From an uncultured Saprospiraceae bacterium (GTDB lineage: Bacteria > Bacteroidota > Bacteroidia > Chitinophagales > Saprospiraceae), in assembly GCA_937923345.1 (NCBI GenBank), contig CAKZVJ010000242.1, positions 1 through 47,427 on the forward strand: a stretch of 47,427 bases of DNA, read 5' to 3'. Below are positions 1 through 7,681 of this stretch, piece after piece. Every line of letters begins with the position of its first letter. Position 1 is the first letter of the stretch. The notes under the pieces are model-generated. The model did not search any database, was not told the origin of the DNA, and was given only the letters and a program-made list of their open reading frames with translations. A program made the position numbers and the translations under genes.

Positions 1-1134
1 AGCCGTAATCTTGTCAAACAAAGTTTTGTCTGCATTGAGTACCTGAATCGACAACTGACAACCTCGCTGGCTAGGATCGGTGGGAGTGACGATGCGAATG
101 CGCTCGTCGTCCATGTCATGAAGACAAAATTCTAAGAAGCCAGTCAAAGCCTTCGACTTCTCCAATAAAGCATCCATGCCTACCTCTGCAAAAATCTCGA
201 GTGAAGCTTTTATCGCAGCTAAAGAGAGTATAGGTGGGTTGCTCAACTGCCAACCTTCCGCACCTGGAATAGGATCAAATCCATCTCGCATTTTGAACCG
301 TGTCTCTTTGTTGTGTCCCCACCAACCAGCAAATCTAGGCAAGTCAAAATCATGGGCATGACGCTCATGTATAAAACAACCGCCGACAGAACCCGGACCA
401 GAATTGAGATACTTATACGTACACCAAGCAGCAAAATCAATTCCTGAATCATGCAAAGCTAAAGGTAAATTACCAGCTCCGTGCGCCAAATCAAAACCTA
501 CTTTACAGCCTTTCTCATGGCCTAGGGTAGCTATCGCTTTCATATCGAACACTTGGCCTGTATAGTAATTAGGATTGCCAATCAATATCAAAGCAATCTC
601 ATCTCCCTGCGTGCGAATGGTATCCATGATGTCTGCTTCGCGCAAAAGCACTTCACCTTCTCTAGGCTTCAGCACAATCAGACCATCAGCATGTCCATGA
701 AAATGCAACTGTGACTCTATCGCATATCGGTCTGAAGGGAAAGCATCAACCTCCATCAGAATTTTGTACCTCGTCTCCGTAGGTCGATAAAAAGAAGCCA
801 TCAACAAATGAAGATTGACGCTGAGGGTATTCATCATAACTACTTCGATAGGCTTTGCGCCTACAATAGTGGCCATGTGCTCCGTCAAAAACTCATGGTA
901 TGGCATCCATGGATTGGTGGCATGAAAGTGGCCCTCGACACCTAAATTTTTCCAGTCCTTGAGCTCTTGCATAAGAGCCGTCTCTGTTGACTTCGGCTGC
1001 AAGCCAAGACTGTTGCCACATAAATAAATATACTGCTGACCATTAGCCCGTAGAGGCATATGAAACTGGTCTCGGTATCCACGCAAGGGGTCTTTTTCGT
1101 CGCACTGCTGCGCATAGGTAAGGGTACTCTCCAT
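1..1134 (-). CDS. kynU: Kynureninase (3' end beyond window)
   Basis: PLP enzyme that cleaves kynurenine or 3-hydroxykynurenine to (3-hydroxy)anthranilate and alanine. The protein starts MESTLTYAQQ and carries the CGNSLG phosphate-binding region near residue 39 and the motif TYKYLNSGPGS, whose lysine (K241) is the expected Schiff-base residue. After it come FAGWWGH and the GAEGWQLSNPP segment typical of the family. 378 residues are visible; the family is usually a little over 400, so the C-terminus lies off the left edge. The ATG lies one base after the TGA of the ACMS decarboxylase gene, so the two are probably translationally coupled. It is the last visible gene of the tryptophan operon. Kynurenine formamidase and kynurenine 3-monooxygenase are not seen and could lie beyond the edge. 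Confidence 0.93.
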   Translation of the reverse strand, partial: MESTLTYAQQCDEKDPLRGYRDQFHMPLRANGQQYIYLCGNSLGLQPKSTETALMQELKDWKNLGVEGHFHATNPWMPYHEFLTEHMATIVGAKPIEVVMMNTLSVNLHLLMASFYRPTETRYKILMEVDAFPSDRYAIESQLHFHGHADGLIVLKPREGEVLLREADIMDTIRTQGDEIALILIGNPNYYTGQVFDMKAIATLGHEKGCKVGFDLAHGAGNLPLALHDSGIDFAAWCTYKYLNSGPGSVGGCFIHERHAHDFDLPRFAGWWGHNKETRFKMRDGFDPIPGAEGWQLSNPPILSLAAIKASLEIFAEVGMDALLEKSKALTGFLEFCLHDMDDERIRIVTPTDPSQRGCQLSIQVLNADKTLFDKITA

Positions 1135-1135
1135 A

Positions 1136-2203
1136 TCAAGTCAATCCTATTCTTTCATTGAAATTATCTGTATCGTTTCCGCATAACCACTTGACTACAT
1201 TATCACACCAAATCTGTTTATGCTGGTTAGCATTAATGATTTTTTCTTCTAGGGCCAAATCAAGTAACTTGCCAGGTAAAGAGGATTGAGTCTCGTTGTT
1301 CATTTCGCCTAATGGATAAGGATCGTCCAAGCCTAACAGAATCTGATCTGTACTTTTTTGTCGCTTGATCATCAAATCTAAGGAATGCGTATCGTGCACC
1401 AATGTATCAAAGAAAATATTGGGGTGCCCAACCGCCTTTCGCGGCCTCACTTTGCCTTTAAATAAGTCAGGACGGCCATCAAACCCTTGCGTTCTACGGC
1501 CTAGATTGATATGAGATAGCTGTCCGCCATGTGCAAAACACACTCTTATATTTTTGTACTTTTCAAAGTAGCCATTTAGCGTGTAGAAGTGATATGCGTC
1601 TGCGCACTGAGCCAGCATCCATACCAGGTGAAATCGCCAAGACACATTCTCCAAAAGGATGAACTTCTCTCCGTCATACGGGTGTATCTCTATGGCAAGA
1701 TTGAGTTGATCAGCGAGCTCTAGTATTGGCTCTGTCTCTTCGTTAAAGATACCTTTCCATTTTCCGTTATCCGATAGATAATGGGTAGGCAGACATAGTA
1801 CGCGCAGTCCAAGCTCTTTGACACAACGCTCAATCTCCCATAATGCGCCTTGAACAAAACCAGCGTGTACCACAAATCCACAAGTAAACTTAGTGGGGTG
1901 ATCATGCTGTACCTGTGCATTAAAATCATTCTGAAAACGAAGCGCGCGTTTCATATCCTTAGAACTGAGTCCATTGCCATACAACTGCGACAAATTGAGC
2001 ACCACCGCGTGATCAATATTGTTGAGTTTCATCCAGTCCAATTTCTCATTGAGGAAGAAGCTGGCATCCGTCACTGGCCTTTGCCAGTTCTTTTGACGCA
2101 TAAATTTTCTATCCTCATCTACCCAAAAGATTTCTTTTTCCCGCATAAAATCGGGGATTTGCTCAGGGTAGGGAAGTAGGTGTGAATGACCATTAATTCT
2201 CAT
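1136..2203 (-). CDS. 2-amino-3-carboxymuconate-6-semialdehyde decarboxylase (ACMSD), amidohydrolase family
   Basis: Zinc amidohydrolase that decarboxylates ACMS to 2-aminomuconate semialdehyde, diverting the kynurenine pathway from quinolinate/NAD towards catabolism. Metal and catalytic residues are visible: H6 and H8 in the N-terminal NGHSH motif, H174 (EIHPYDG), H225 (CFAHGGQ) and D293 (GLDDPYPLGE). Spacing matches characterised bacterial ACMSD almost exactly. 355 residues is a normal to slightly long length. It lies between 3-hydroxyanthranilate dioxygenase (37 bp upstream) and kynureninase (1 bp downstream), which supports the substrate assignment over other amidohydrolase-2 proteins. Its presence together with the next-step dehydrogenase argues for degradation rather than NAD synthesis. 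Confidence 0.92.
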   Translation of the reverse strand: MRINGHSHLLPYPEQIPDFMREKEIFWVDEDRKFMRQKNWQRPVTDASFFLNEKLDWMKLNNIDHAVVLNLSQLYGNGLSSKDMKRALRFQNDFNAQVQHDHPTKFTCGFVVHAGFVQGALWEIERCVKELGLRVLCLPTHYLSDNGKWKGIFNEETEPILELADQLNLAIEIHPYDGEKFILLENVSWRFHLVWMLAQCADAYHFYTLNGYFEKYKNIRVCFAHGGQLSHINLGRRTQGFDGRPDLFKGKVRPRKAVGHPNIFFDTLVHDTHSLDLMIKRQKSTDQILLGLDDPYPLGEMNNETQSSLPGKLLDLALEEKIINANQHKQIWCDNVVKWLCGNDTDNFNERIGLT

Positions 2204-2240
2204 GTAAGCTTTTTGATTTTTTTGATGTTAGTGAATTGGA

Positions 2241-2768
2241 CTATGATTTTACTTTAGCAGGTGGTTCCATGACTGTACCACACTTGTCGCAGGTACGCTT
2301 GTTGGCATCCGAATAATACGAGTCAAAAATTACAGGCATATCTTTTTCGATATTCTGCAGCATGAATGGTTCTTGGTGTAGTTCATTATGGCACTTTTCA
2401 CAGAACCAAGCCAAGCCATCTTCCATTCCTTCAGCACGCTTCTGCTCTATGACTAAGCCTACTGTATTGGGGCCACGCTGTGGAGAGTGCGGAATATTGG
2501 GTGGCAGATAAAATACCTCTCCTTCCTTTATGTGTACATCCTTAGGGGTACCATTATCGATGACCTTCAAGATGATGTCTCCTTCTACTTGATAGAAAAA
2601 TTCTGGAGTCTGATTCAGATGATAGTCTTTTCTGGAGTTGGGACCACCGACGACCATGACAATATAGTCTTCATTATAAATCGCTTTATTACCGACAGGT
2701 GGTTTGAGAAGATGTCTATTGTCATCTATCCATTTTTTGAAATTAATCGGAGTGAATGTGGAAGCCAT
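2241..2768 (-). CDS. 3-hydroxyanthranilate 3,4-dioxygenase
   Basis: Cupin dioxygenase that opens the ring of 3-hydroxyanthranilate to give ACMS. The non-haem iron ligands are visible at the family spacing: H50 (KDYHLNQTPEFFYQ), E56 and H94 (PPNIPHSPQR). Substrate-contact residues R46, R98 and E109 are also present. The C-terminal part has two Cys pairs, CEKC (C123/C126) and CDKC (C160/C163), the rubredoxin-like second metal site found in the bacterial and fungal enzymes. The length of 175 residues is standard. It lies between the semialdehyde dehydrogenase and ACMSD genes, in pathway context. Confidence 0.95.
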   Translation of the reverse strand: MASTFTPINFKKWIDDNRHLLKPPVGNKAIYNEDYIVMVVGGPNSRKDYHLNQTPEFFYQVEGDIILKVIDNGTPKDVHIKEGEVFYLPPNIPHSPQRGPNTVGLVIEQKRAEGMEDGLAWFCEKCHNELHQEPFMLQNIEKDMPVIFDSYYSDANKRTCDKCGTVMEPPAKVKS

Positions 2769-2824
2769 AATTCTTAATTTAATGATTTACAATTTCTTAA
2801 TTACATGGTCTATTCGGACCCATT

Positions 2825-4270
2825 TTATTTACCGTACGCAATGCATACATTTTTTTGTTCTGTAAAAAACTTCAGGGCATCAAAGCCTCCCTCGCGACCA
2901 ACTCCGCTGTTTTTCATACCTCCAAATGGAGTACGCAGATCGCGAACCAGCCAGGTATTGACCCACAGTATGCCTGCTTCTAGCTGTGCGGCCATGCGAT
3001 GCGCGCGAGACAGATTTTCTGTCCACAAAGTCATAGACAAGCCGTAGTCGTTATCATTAGCGAGTTGCAGTACTTCTTCTTCGGTATCAAAAGGCATAAT
3101 ACTGACCACGGGTCCGAATATTTCATCTTTATTCGTTTGGCAATATGGTTCCAAACCCTCTATGACCGTCGGCGCAATAAACCAACCTTTTTCAAATCCT
3201 ACTGGCTGGACAGCTTGCCCACCACACAAAATATGTCCTCCTTCGCCCTTGGCGATTTCAACATGCGAAAGCACCTTATCAAATTGAGTTTTAGAAACGA
3301 TGGCTCCCATTCTGGTATCGGCATGCAACGGATCTCCGACAGTGCGCTTATTCGCCAGTGCTACCAAGTCTGCTTTAAATTTTTTATAGATGCCTCGCTG
3401 GACAAAAATCTTACTCCCGCAAAGACAGATCTGGCCTTGATTAGCAAAGGAAGAATTTACTGTAGTTTGTAGCGCTTTCTCGTAATTGCAATCGTCAAAA
3501 ATGATGTTTGGATTTTTACCTCCCATCTCCAAGGAATACTTCTTGAATAGAGGCGCTGCTGTTCGCGCTATTTCTGCCCCTACTCGTGTACTTCCAGTGA
3601 AGCTAACTGCCTTGACTGTAGGATGACTGCTAAGCACCGCAGCCGTCTGATGGCCCAATCCATGCACAATATTGAGCACCCCCGCAGGCAGCCCTACTTC
3701 ATCTACTATTTTAGAAAATAGATATGCCGTCATCGGTGTTACTTCGGAGGGCTTAGCGACTACCGTATTACCAGCTGCCAATGCTGGAGCAATCTTCCAC
3801 GTGAAGAGATATAGAGGCAAGTTCCATGGGGAGATACATCCCACTACTCCTAATGGCGAGCGGAGCGTATAGTTGATCGCATGTCCCACCATTTCGTGTG
3901 ACTCACTTGCAAACTGCGTAATCGCACTACCAAAAAATTTCATATTAGCCGCTGCGCGCGGGATGTCAACCCTTTTAGCCAACCAGAGTGGCTTCCCATT
4001 ATCTATGGATTCTGCCATCGCTAGCTCTTCCAGCTGCGCACTTATTCTGGTAGATATCTCCATCAAGTAATTGGATCGTTGATCTACACTCAGTTGAGAC
4101 CATGCTGGAAAAGCCGCTGCTGCCGCTTTTATAGCCGTCTCCATATCGGTCTTATCAGAGTTCGGACAAGTAGCGTATACTTCGCCTTTTGCAGGGTTAT
4201 ACACATCAATGGTGCCGTCACTATACGCTGACTGAAACTTACCACCTATATAATTTTGAATCGTTTCCAT
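2825..4270 (-). CDS. 2-aminomuconic semialdehyde dehydrogenase-type aldehyde dehydrogenase
   Basis: NAD-dependent aldehyde dehydrogenase of about 481 residues. In this operon its likely role is oxidation of 2-aminomuconate semialdehyde to 2-aminomuconate after ACMSD. Catalytic residues (numbered from METIQ): N150 in SPWNLPLY, E248 in LEMGGKNP, C282 in NQGQICLCGS; the FTGSTRVG cofactor motif is present. An upstream in-frame ATG at 4285 would add MRHRK but lies inside the end of the dioxygenase gene. I prefer the ATG at 4270, four bases after the TAG of tryptophan dioxygenase, because METIQNYIGGKF fits the usual N-terminus of the family. A 2-hydroxymuconic semialdehyde dehydrogenase role cannot be excluded by sequence alone; the neighbours decide the call. 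Confidence 0.88.
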   Translation of the reverse strand: METIQNYIGGKFQSAYSDGTIDVYNPAKGEVYATCPNSDKTDMETAIKAAAAAFPAWSQLSVDQRSNYLMEISTRISAQLEELAMAESIDNGKPLWLAKRVDIPRAAANMKFFGSAITQFASESHEMVGHAINYTLRSPLGVVGCISPWNLPLYLFTWKIAPALAAGNTVVAKPSEVTPMTAYLFSKIVDEVGLPAGVLNIVHGLGHQTAAVLSSHPTVKAVSFTGSTRVGAEIARTAAPLFKKYSLEMGGKNPNIIFDDCNYEKALQTTVNSSFANQGQICLCGSKIFVQRGIYKKFKADLVALANKRTVGDPLHADTRMGAIVSKTQFDKVLSHVEIAKGEGGHILCGGQAVQPVGFEKGWFIAPTVIEGLEPYCQTNKDEIFGPVVSIMPFDTEEEVLQLANDNDYGLSMTLWTENLSRAHRMAAQLEAGILWVNTWLVRDLRTPFGGMKNSGVGREGGFDALKFFTEQKNVCIAYGK

Positions 4271-4274
4271 TTTC

Positions 4275-5378
4275 CTATGCCTCATTTTTATTACTGTAAT
4301 AGAAACTCAACTCTTTGATCAAGTCCTCTGGTAGGGCTGGTAGATTAGAGCGCGGGATCAGTAATGTAGAGATGTTATGCAAGTCCGTAAATATATGATG
4401 CTGTTTGGCTGTCTCTGCCAAATAGTGATGCCCTGAAGATCCCCCTGTACCTACTTTTTTGCCCAGCATACGAAGAACCATTTGAGCATGACGATGACGC
4501 CAGGTGGTTAGTTTTGCATCTATATCTATCAGGTTGATCAATAACATAAACGGTAGGTGCAAGATGGGCTGATCCCTGTAGAGCTGGATAAACAAGGCCG
4601 CCACGGTGGCATCATACGACAATCTCAATTCTCCCTTCTCCACCAATTTATCGTGCGCCTCCTTATTGAGAACAGCCTGAAAGTAAGTGTTGGTATCCCC
4701 AAGCATTTTCTTACGCATCGTCTTTTCTTGATCAGTAAGATAGTCCGATAGATCTATCGCTGCTTGCTCTTTTTCTATCATAGCCCGCACGGCAGTATCA
4801 TACTCTTTCAAAAAATCAAAATCACCATACTTGATAAAAGGCGTCCGCTCCAACCAATCTTGTATCGCATCAAACAAGGTTCCATCCTCATAGATCCCTT
4901 CCAAAATAGCTTTTTGATCTTCTGGAAAAAATGCAGCATAATGATGATTATTGTACGTCATTCTTTTCTTCTGAGGTAAACCCAGCAAGGCCTCTATCAT
5001 CCTAAACTGAAAACTCTGAAATCCAGACGCCGGAAATAGATACGCCCTAAAATCCAAAAAATCTAAAGGCGTCATCGTCTCCATGATGCCGATTTGCTTC
5101 ACTAGCAGGTCAAGTATTTCCTCTATCCGCTGCAATCGCCCGACTGCAGTGCCTATATTTTTTTCGTCTACATCATCATCAGCAAACATCTTGAGCACTG
5201 ACTTGAGCTCATGTATGATTTGCTTAAACCACAATTCATACGCCTGATGTGTGATGATAAAGAGCATCTCCTCATGTGCTGGCTTCCCAACTTCCTCACT
5301 TCGCAGATCTTGCGCACCAATGATTTTATCTAGTTTTAGGTAGGAATGATAGTGTATTGTGGAGTATTTACCCGACAT
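4275..5378 (-). CDS. kynA: Tryptophan 2,3-dioxygenase
   Basis: Haem enzyme that opens the indole ring of L-tryptophan to N-formylkynurenine, the first and committing step of the kynurenine route. The N-terminal block with THQAYELWFKQI (distal H44), the DFLDFRAYLFPASGFQS block (substrate-carboxylate arginine R111) and GTGGSSGHHYL (proximal haem ligand H318) are all in order. The C-terminus ends with the STLLIPR block. At 367 residues it is longer than minimal bacterial forms (about 280-300) but still within the family. It is the first gene of the operon, with a good Bacteroidota promoter about 45-80 bp upstream. Its stop is four bases before the next start. Confidence 0.96.
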   Translation of the reverse strand: MSGKYSTIHYHSYLKLDKIIGAQDLRSEEVGKPAHEEMLFIITHQAYELWFKQIIHELKSVLKMFADDDVDEKNIGTAVGRLQRIEEILDLLVKQIGIMETMTPLDFLDFRAYLFPASGFQSFQFRMIEALLGLPQKKRMTYNNHHYAAFFPEDQKAILEGIYEDGTLFDAIQDWLERTPFIKYGDFDFLKEYDTAVRAMIEKEQAAIDLSDYLTDQEKTMRKKMLGDTNTYFQAVLNKEAHDKLVEKGELRLSYDATVAALFIQLYRDQPILHLPFMLLINLIDIDAKLTTWRHRHAQMVLRMLGKKVGTGGSSGHHYLAETAKQHHIFTDLHNISTLLIPRSNLPALPEDLIKELSFYYSNKNEA

Positions 5379-5423
5379 AAGAAGGTTTTGATTTTATATC
5401 TTATTGTATTAGTTACAATCTGC

Positions 5424-5456
5424 CAAATATAGTTATTATTGGTATGCAGAACAAAA
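5424..5456 (-). promoter_or_regulatory. Bacteroidota-type promoter of the kynurenine operon
   Basis: On the minus strand a TTTTG (-33 region, 5456-5452) is followed after 20 bases by TATATTTG (5431-5424), an exact match to the TAnnTTTG -7 element. Predicted transcription would begin around 5416, giving a leader of roughly 38 bases before kynA. Spacing and both boxes fit the known Bacteroidota pattern. Confidence 0.7.
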
Positions 5457-5562
5457 GAATTGACCGCTTACTTTTATTCCACTTGCTTTAGATTTTTAGC
5501 AACTTCATGATGCTTTGACGCCGTACCAGCATCCCCATGGCTAAGCCTTAAAGATTTATATC

Positions 5563-5745
5563 GAGGGACCATGCCGATCCCGATTTTGGCTACGCCTGCA
5601 TCGAGACGCCACCACGTCGTCCGCTTTTATCACAGGTACAGACGCATTCTCATGCGTCTGTACCTGTGATACCGCTACCACCGTTTGTTCTTTCGCCTTC
5701 CAGGCGACGAGCTCCGGGCGCTTCGCTTCTCCGCGAGGGTGGAGT
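5563..5745 (-). repeat. GC-rich structured interspersed element, copy A
   Basis: A GC-rich island in an AT-rich spacer, read on the minus strand. It shares with copies B and C a block around GAAGCGCCCGGAGCTCGTCG, then GCGAAAGAACAAACGGTGG, a variable palindrome, GGACGACGTGGT, and a terminal block ATGGTCCCTC. The palindrome is a perfect 19-bp inverted repeat (5629-5647 and 5652-5670) with a 4-base loop; its inner core GACGCAT/ATGCGTC recurs in copy C. No intact gene overlaps it. The element lies between the divergent kynA and DUF3857 genes. Confidence 0.7.
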
Positions 5746-5775
5746 GAGCCAACGCTACCTTTGTACAATATTTAA

Positions 5776-5805
5776 TTTGAAATAATTGAGTTATTATTAT
5801 CTTTG
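5776..5805 (+). promoter_or_regulatory. Bacteroidota-type promoter of the DUF3857 pair
   Basis: TTTG (5776-5779), an 18-base spacer and TATCTTTG (5798-5805). Transcription would start near 5812, about 20 bases before the TTG start at 5834. A second -7-like TACCTTTG lies at 5756-5763 but lacks an upstream partner. Confidence 0.55.
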
Positions 5806-5833
5806 ACTAATTCAACAAAACCTTAACCTAATA

Positions 5834-7681
5834 TTGAAAACTTTAGTCACAAAACTACTCTTCATCGGTATTTTAACATGTATGGCTCCTGTAGATCTTG
5901 CTAGCCAAGTACTACTCAACGAGTGCAAAATAACCGTCGAACCTAACGGTAAGAAAAAAACCATCCAAACCTATAAGATCCAAATCAACAACAAAGAAAG
6001 TAATTGGCTGGCAGAGATAGGAATCAGACACGACCCCAAACAAAAATTTACTTTCAAGTACGCTGCGATTTATGATAAAAGTGGAAAGGAAGTCAGAAAG
6101 CTAAAAAAGAAAGAGATCACTACCAGAAGTCTTAGATCTAGTATGGCTTTCTTTCAGGATGACATGATCTCCGAATTTACCTTGTACCACCCAACCTTTC
6201 CCTACATCATTGAGTATTCATACGAAATAGTCGAAGCGGAGTATGTTGTACTAAAACATTGGTATCCATCAAAGTATTCAAGCATACCTACTGTGCTGGG
6301 GAAGCTTGAGATTCAGACCCCAGTGGATTTTTCTGTAAATATTGACCAAAATGGTGCATTTGAGTTCAACGAGACCATCATAGAAAAGCAAAAAAAGTAC
6401 AGCTGGTCAATCGTCAACATAGATAAAATCACTGACCAAATTTATGCGCCAAACATTTACGAGATGCTACCCTTTGTGAAGGTGGTTTCAGAAAATTTCA
6501 CTTTTGGAGTAGAAGGGAGCAATAAATCTTGGGCTGATTTCGGTGAATGGATCCACAAACTAAATGAAGGAACAGATGATTTGCCACAAAGCGAAAAAGA
6601 CAAGTTAAAAACGATGGTCGCTGGCCTAAAAGACAAAAGAGAAGTCATAAAAAAAGTATACCATTATTTGCAAGATCATACAACTTATGTTTTAGTGATG
6701 GTAGAAGAAGGAGGATTACAAAGTTATCCCGCATCTTATGTTTGCGAGAACAAATACGGAGACTGCAAAGCATTGACCACTTACATGAAGTCTATGCTTA
6801 AAAGTCTTGACATTGAATCAAATTACACGGTTATCTATGCAGGAGATGACGTTCGTAGAGTGAATGAAAACATTCCCAGTTCACAGTTTAATCATGTTAT
6901 CTTGACGGTGCCTATTGAGAGTGATACCATTTGGATTGAGAATACCTCTAACTCATTGCCCTTCAACTATATTGGCACTTTCACCCAAAATAGAAAGGGC
7001 TTAGCAGTTGATGCAAAAGGCAGCAAAATACTTGCTTCACCCGCTTTATTGACAGATCAAGTTTTAAACGAACGCCAGTTCTCATTCAAACAATCTAATA
7101 ATGAAACATGGTCTACATCTGCACATCTAAATCTTAGAGGGGACAATTTCGAAGATATTAGATATTATAAGACCAACAATAAAGAAAGTAAACTAGATGC
7201 AAAAATTATCGATGTAATCGACCTGGATAAATTTGACTTGGATGACTGGGAGTTTGAAGATTATCATAGAGATAGTACCCATGTGAAAATTAAGCTTAAT
7301 GGAAACCTCAAGAATCCAATTCGTAAGGTAGCCAATATGGAAGTCATCAATCCTTTAAGAATAAAGCTTCCAGAATTTGAAAAGCCCGATGAAAGACTAC
7401 AAGATGTTCGAATAAATTGCCCTATTAATAAACTTGACAAGTTAAGCTTTAATCTTGAGGAGTCTATCGATAAGAATGTACAAATTCCAGATAATTTCTC
7501 TCTATCATCTAGCTATGGCGAATATAAAGTCGAATACAAAAAAGTGGACTACCAAATTGAAGTTACTGAGCATTTCAAACTCTTTGCAGGTGACATAGAC
7601 TTAAACAGTTATTCAGATTTTTATCAATTTATGAATGATATAAACAAAATCAAGAAACAATCCGCAATTATTATAGAATGA
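5834..7681 (+). CDS. Secreted DUF3857/transglutaminase-like protein
   Basis: 615 residues starting at a TTG codon. That start keeps an intact signal peptide (MKTLVTKLLFIGILTCMAPVDLAS, cleavage likely before Q25), whereas the next ATG would cut into it. The DUF3857 region spans roughly residues 40-220 and a transglutaminase-like core follows at about 260-390. C311 in KYGDCKAL and H354 in FNHVIL are the catalytic Cys and His. At the usual Asp position (W-L-D-P-T in relatives) it reads WIENT, so E369 may replace Asp. The rest is beta-rich. It probably acts in the periplasm or on the cell surface; the substrate is unknown. Its TGA overlaps the ATG of the next, related gene (ATGA), so the two are probably made together. 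Confidence 0.82.
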   Translation: MKTLVTKLLFIGILTCMAPVDLASQVLLNECKITVEPNGKKKTIQTYKIQINNKESNWLAEIGIRHDPKQKFTFKYAAIYDKSGKEVRKLKKKEITTRSLRSSMAFFQDDMISEFTLYHPTFPYIIEYSYEIVEAEYVVLKHWYPSKYSSIPTVLGKLEIQTPVDFSVNIDQNGAFEFNETIIEKQKKYSWSIVNIDKITDQIYAPNIYEMLPFVKVVSENFTFGVEGSNKSWADFGEWIHKLNEGTDDLPQSEKDKLKTMVAGLKDKREVIKKVYHYLQDHTTYVLVMVEEGGLQSYPASYVCENKYGDCKALTTYMKSMLKSLDIESNYTVIYAGDDVRRVNENIPSSQFNHVILTVPIESDTIWIENTSNSLPFNYIGTFTQNRKGLAVDAKGSKILASPALLTDQVLNERQFSFKQSNNETWSTSAHLNLRGDNFEDIRYYKTNNKESKLDAKIIDVIDLDKFDLDDWEFEDYHRDSTHVKIKLNGNLKNPIRKVANMEVINPLRIKLPEFEKPDERLQDVRINCPINKLDKLSFNLEESIDKNVQIPDNFSLSSSYGEYKVEYKKVDYQIEVTEHFKLFAGDIDLNSYSDFYQFMNDINKIKKQSAIIIE

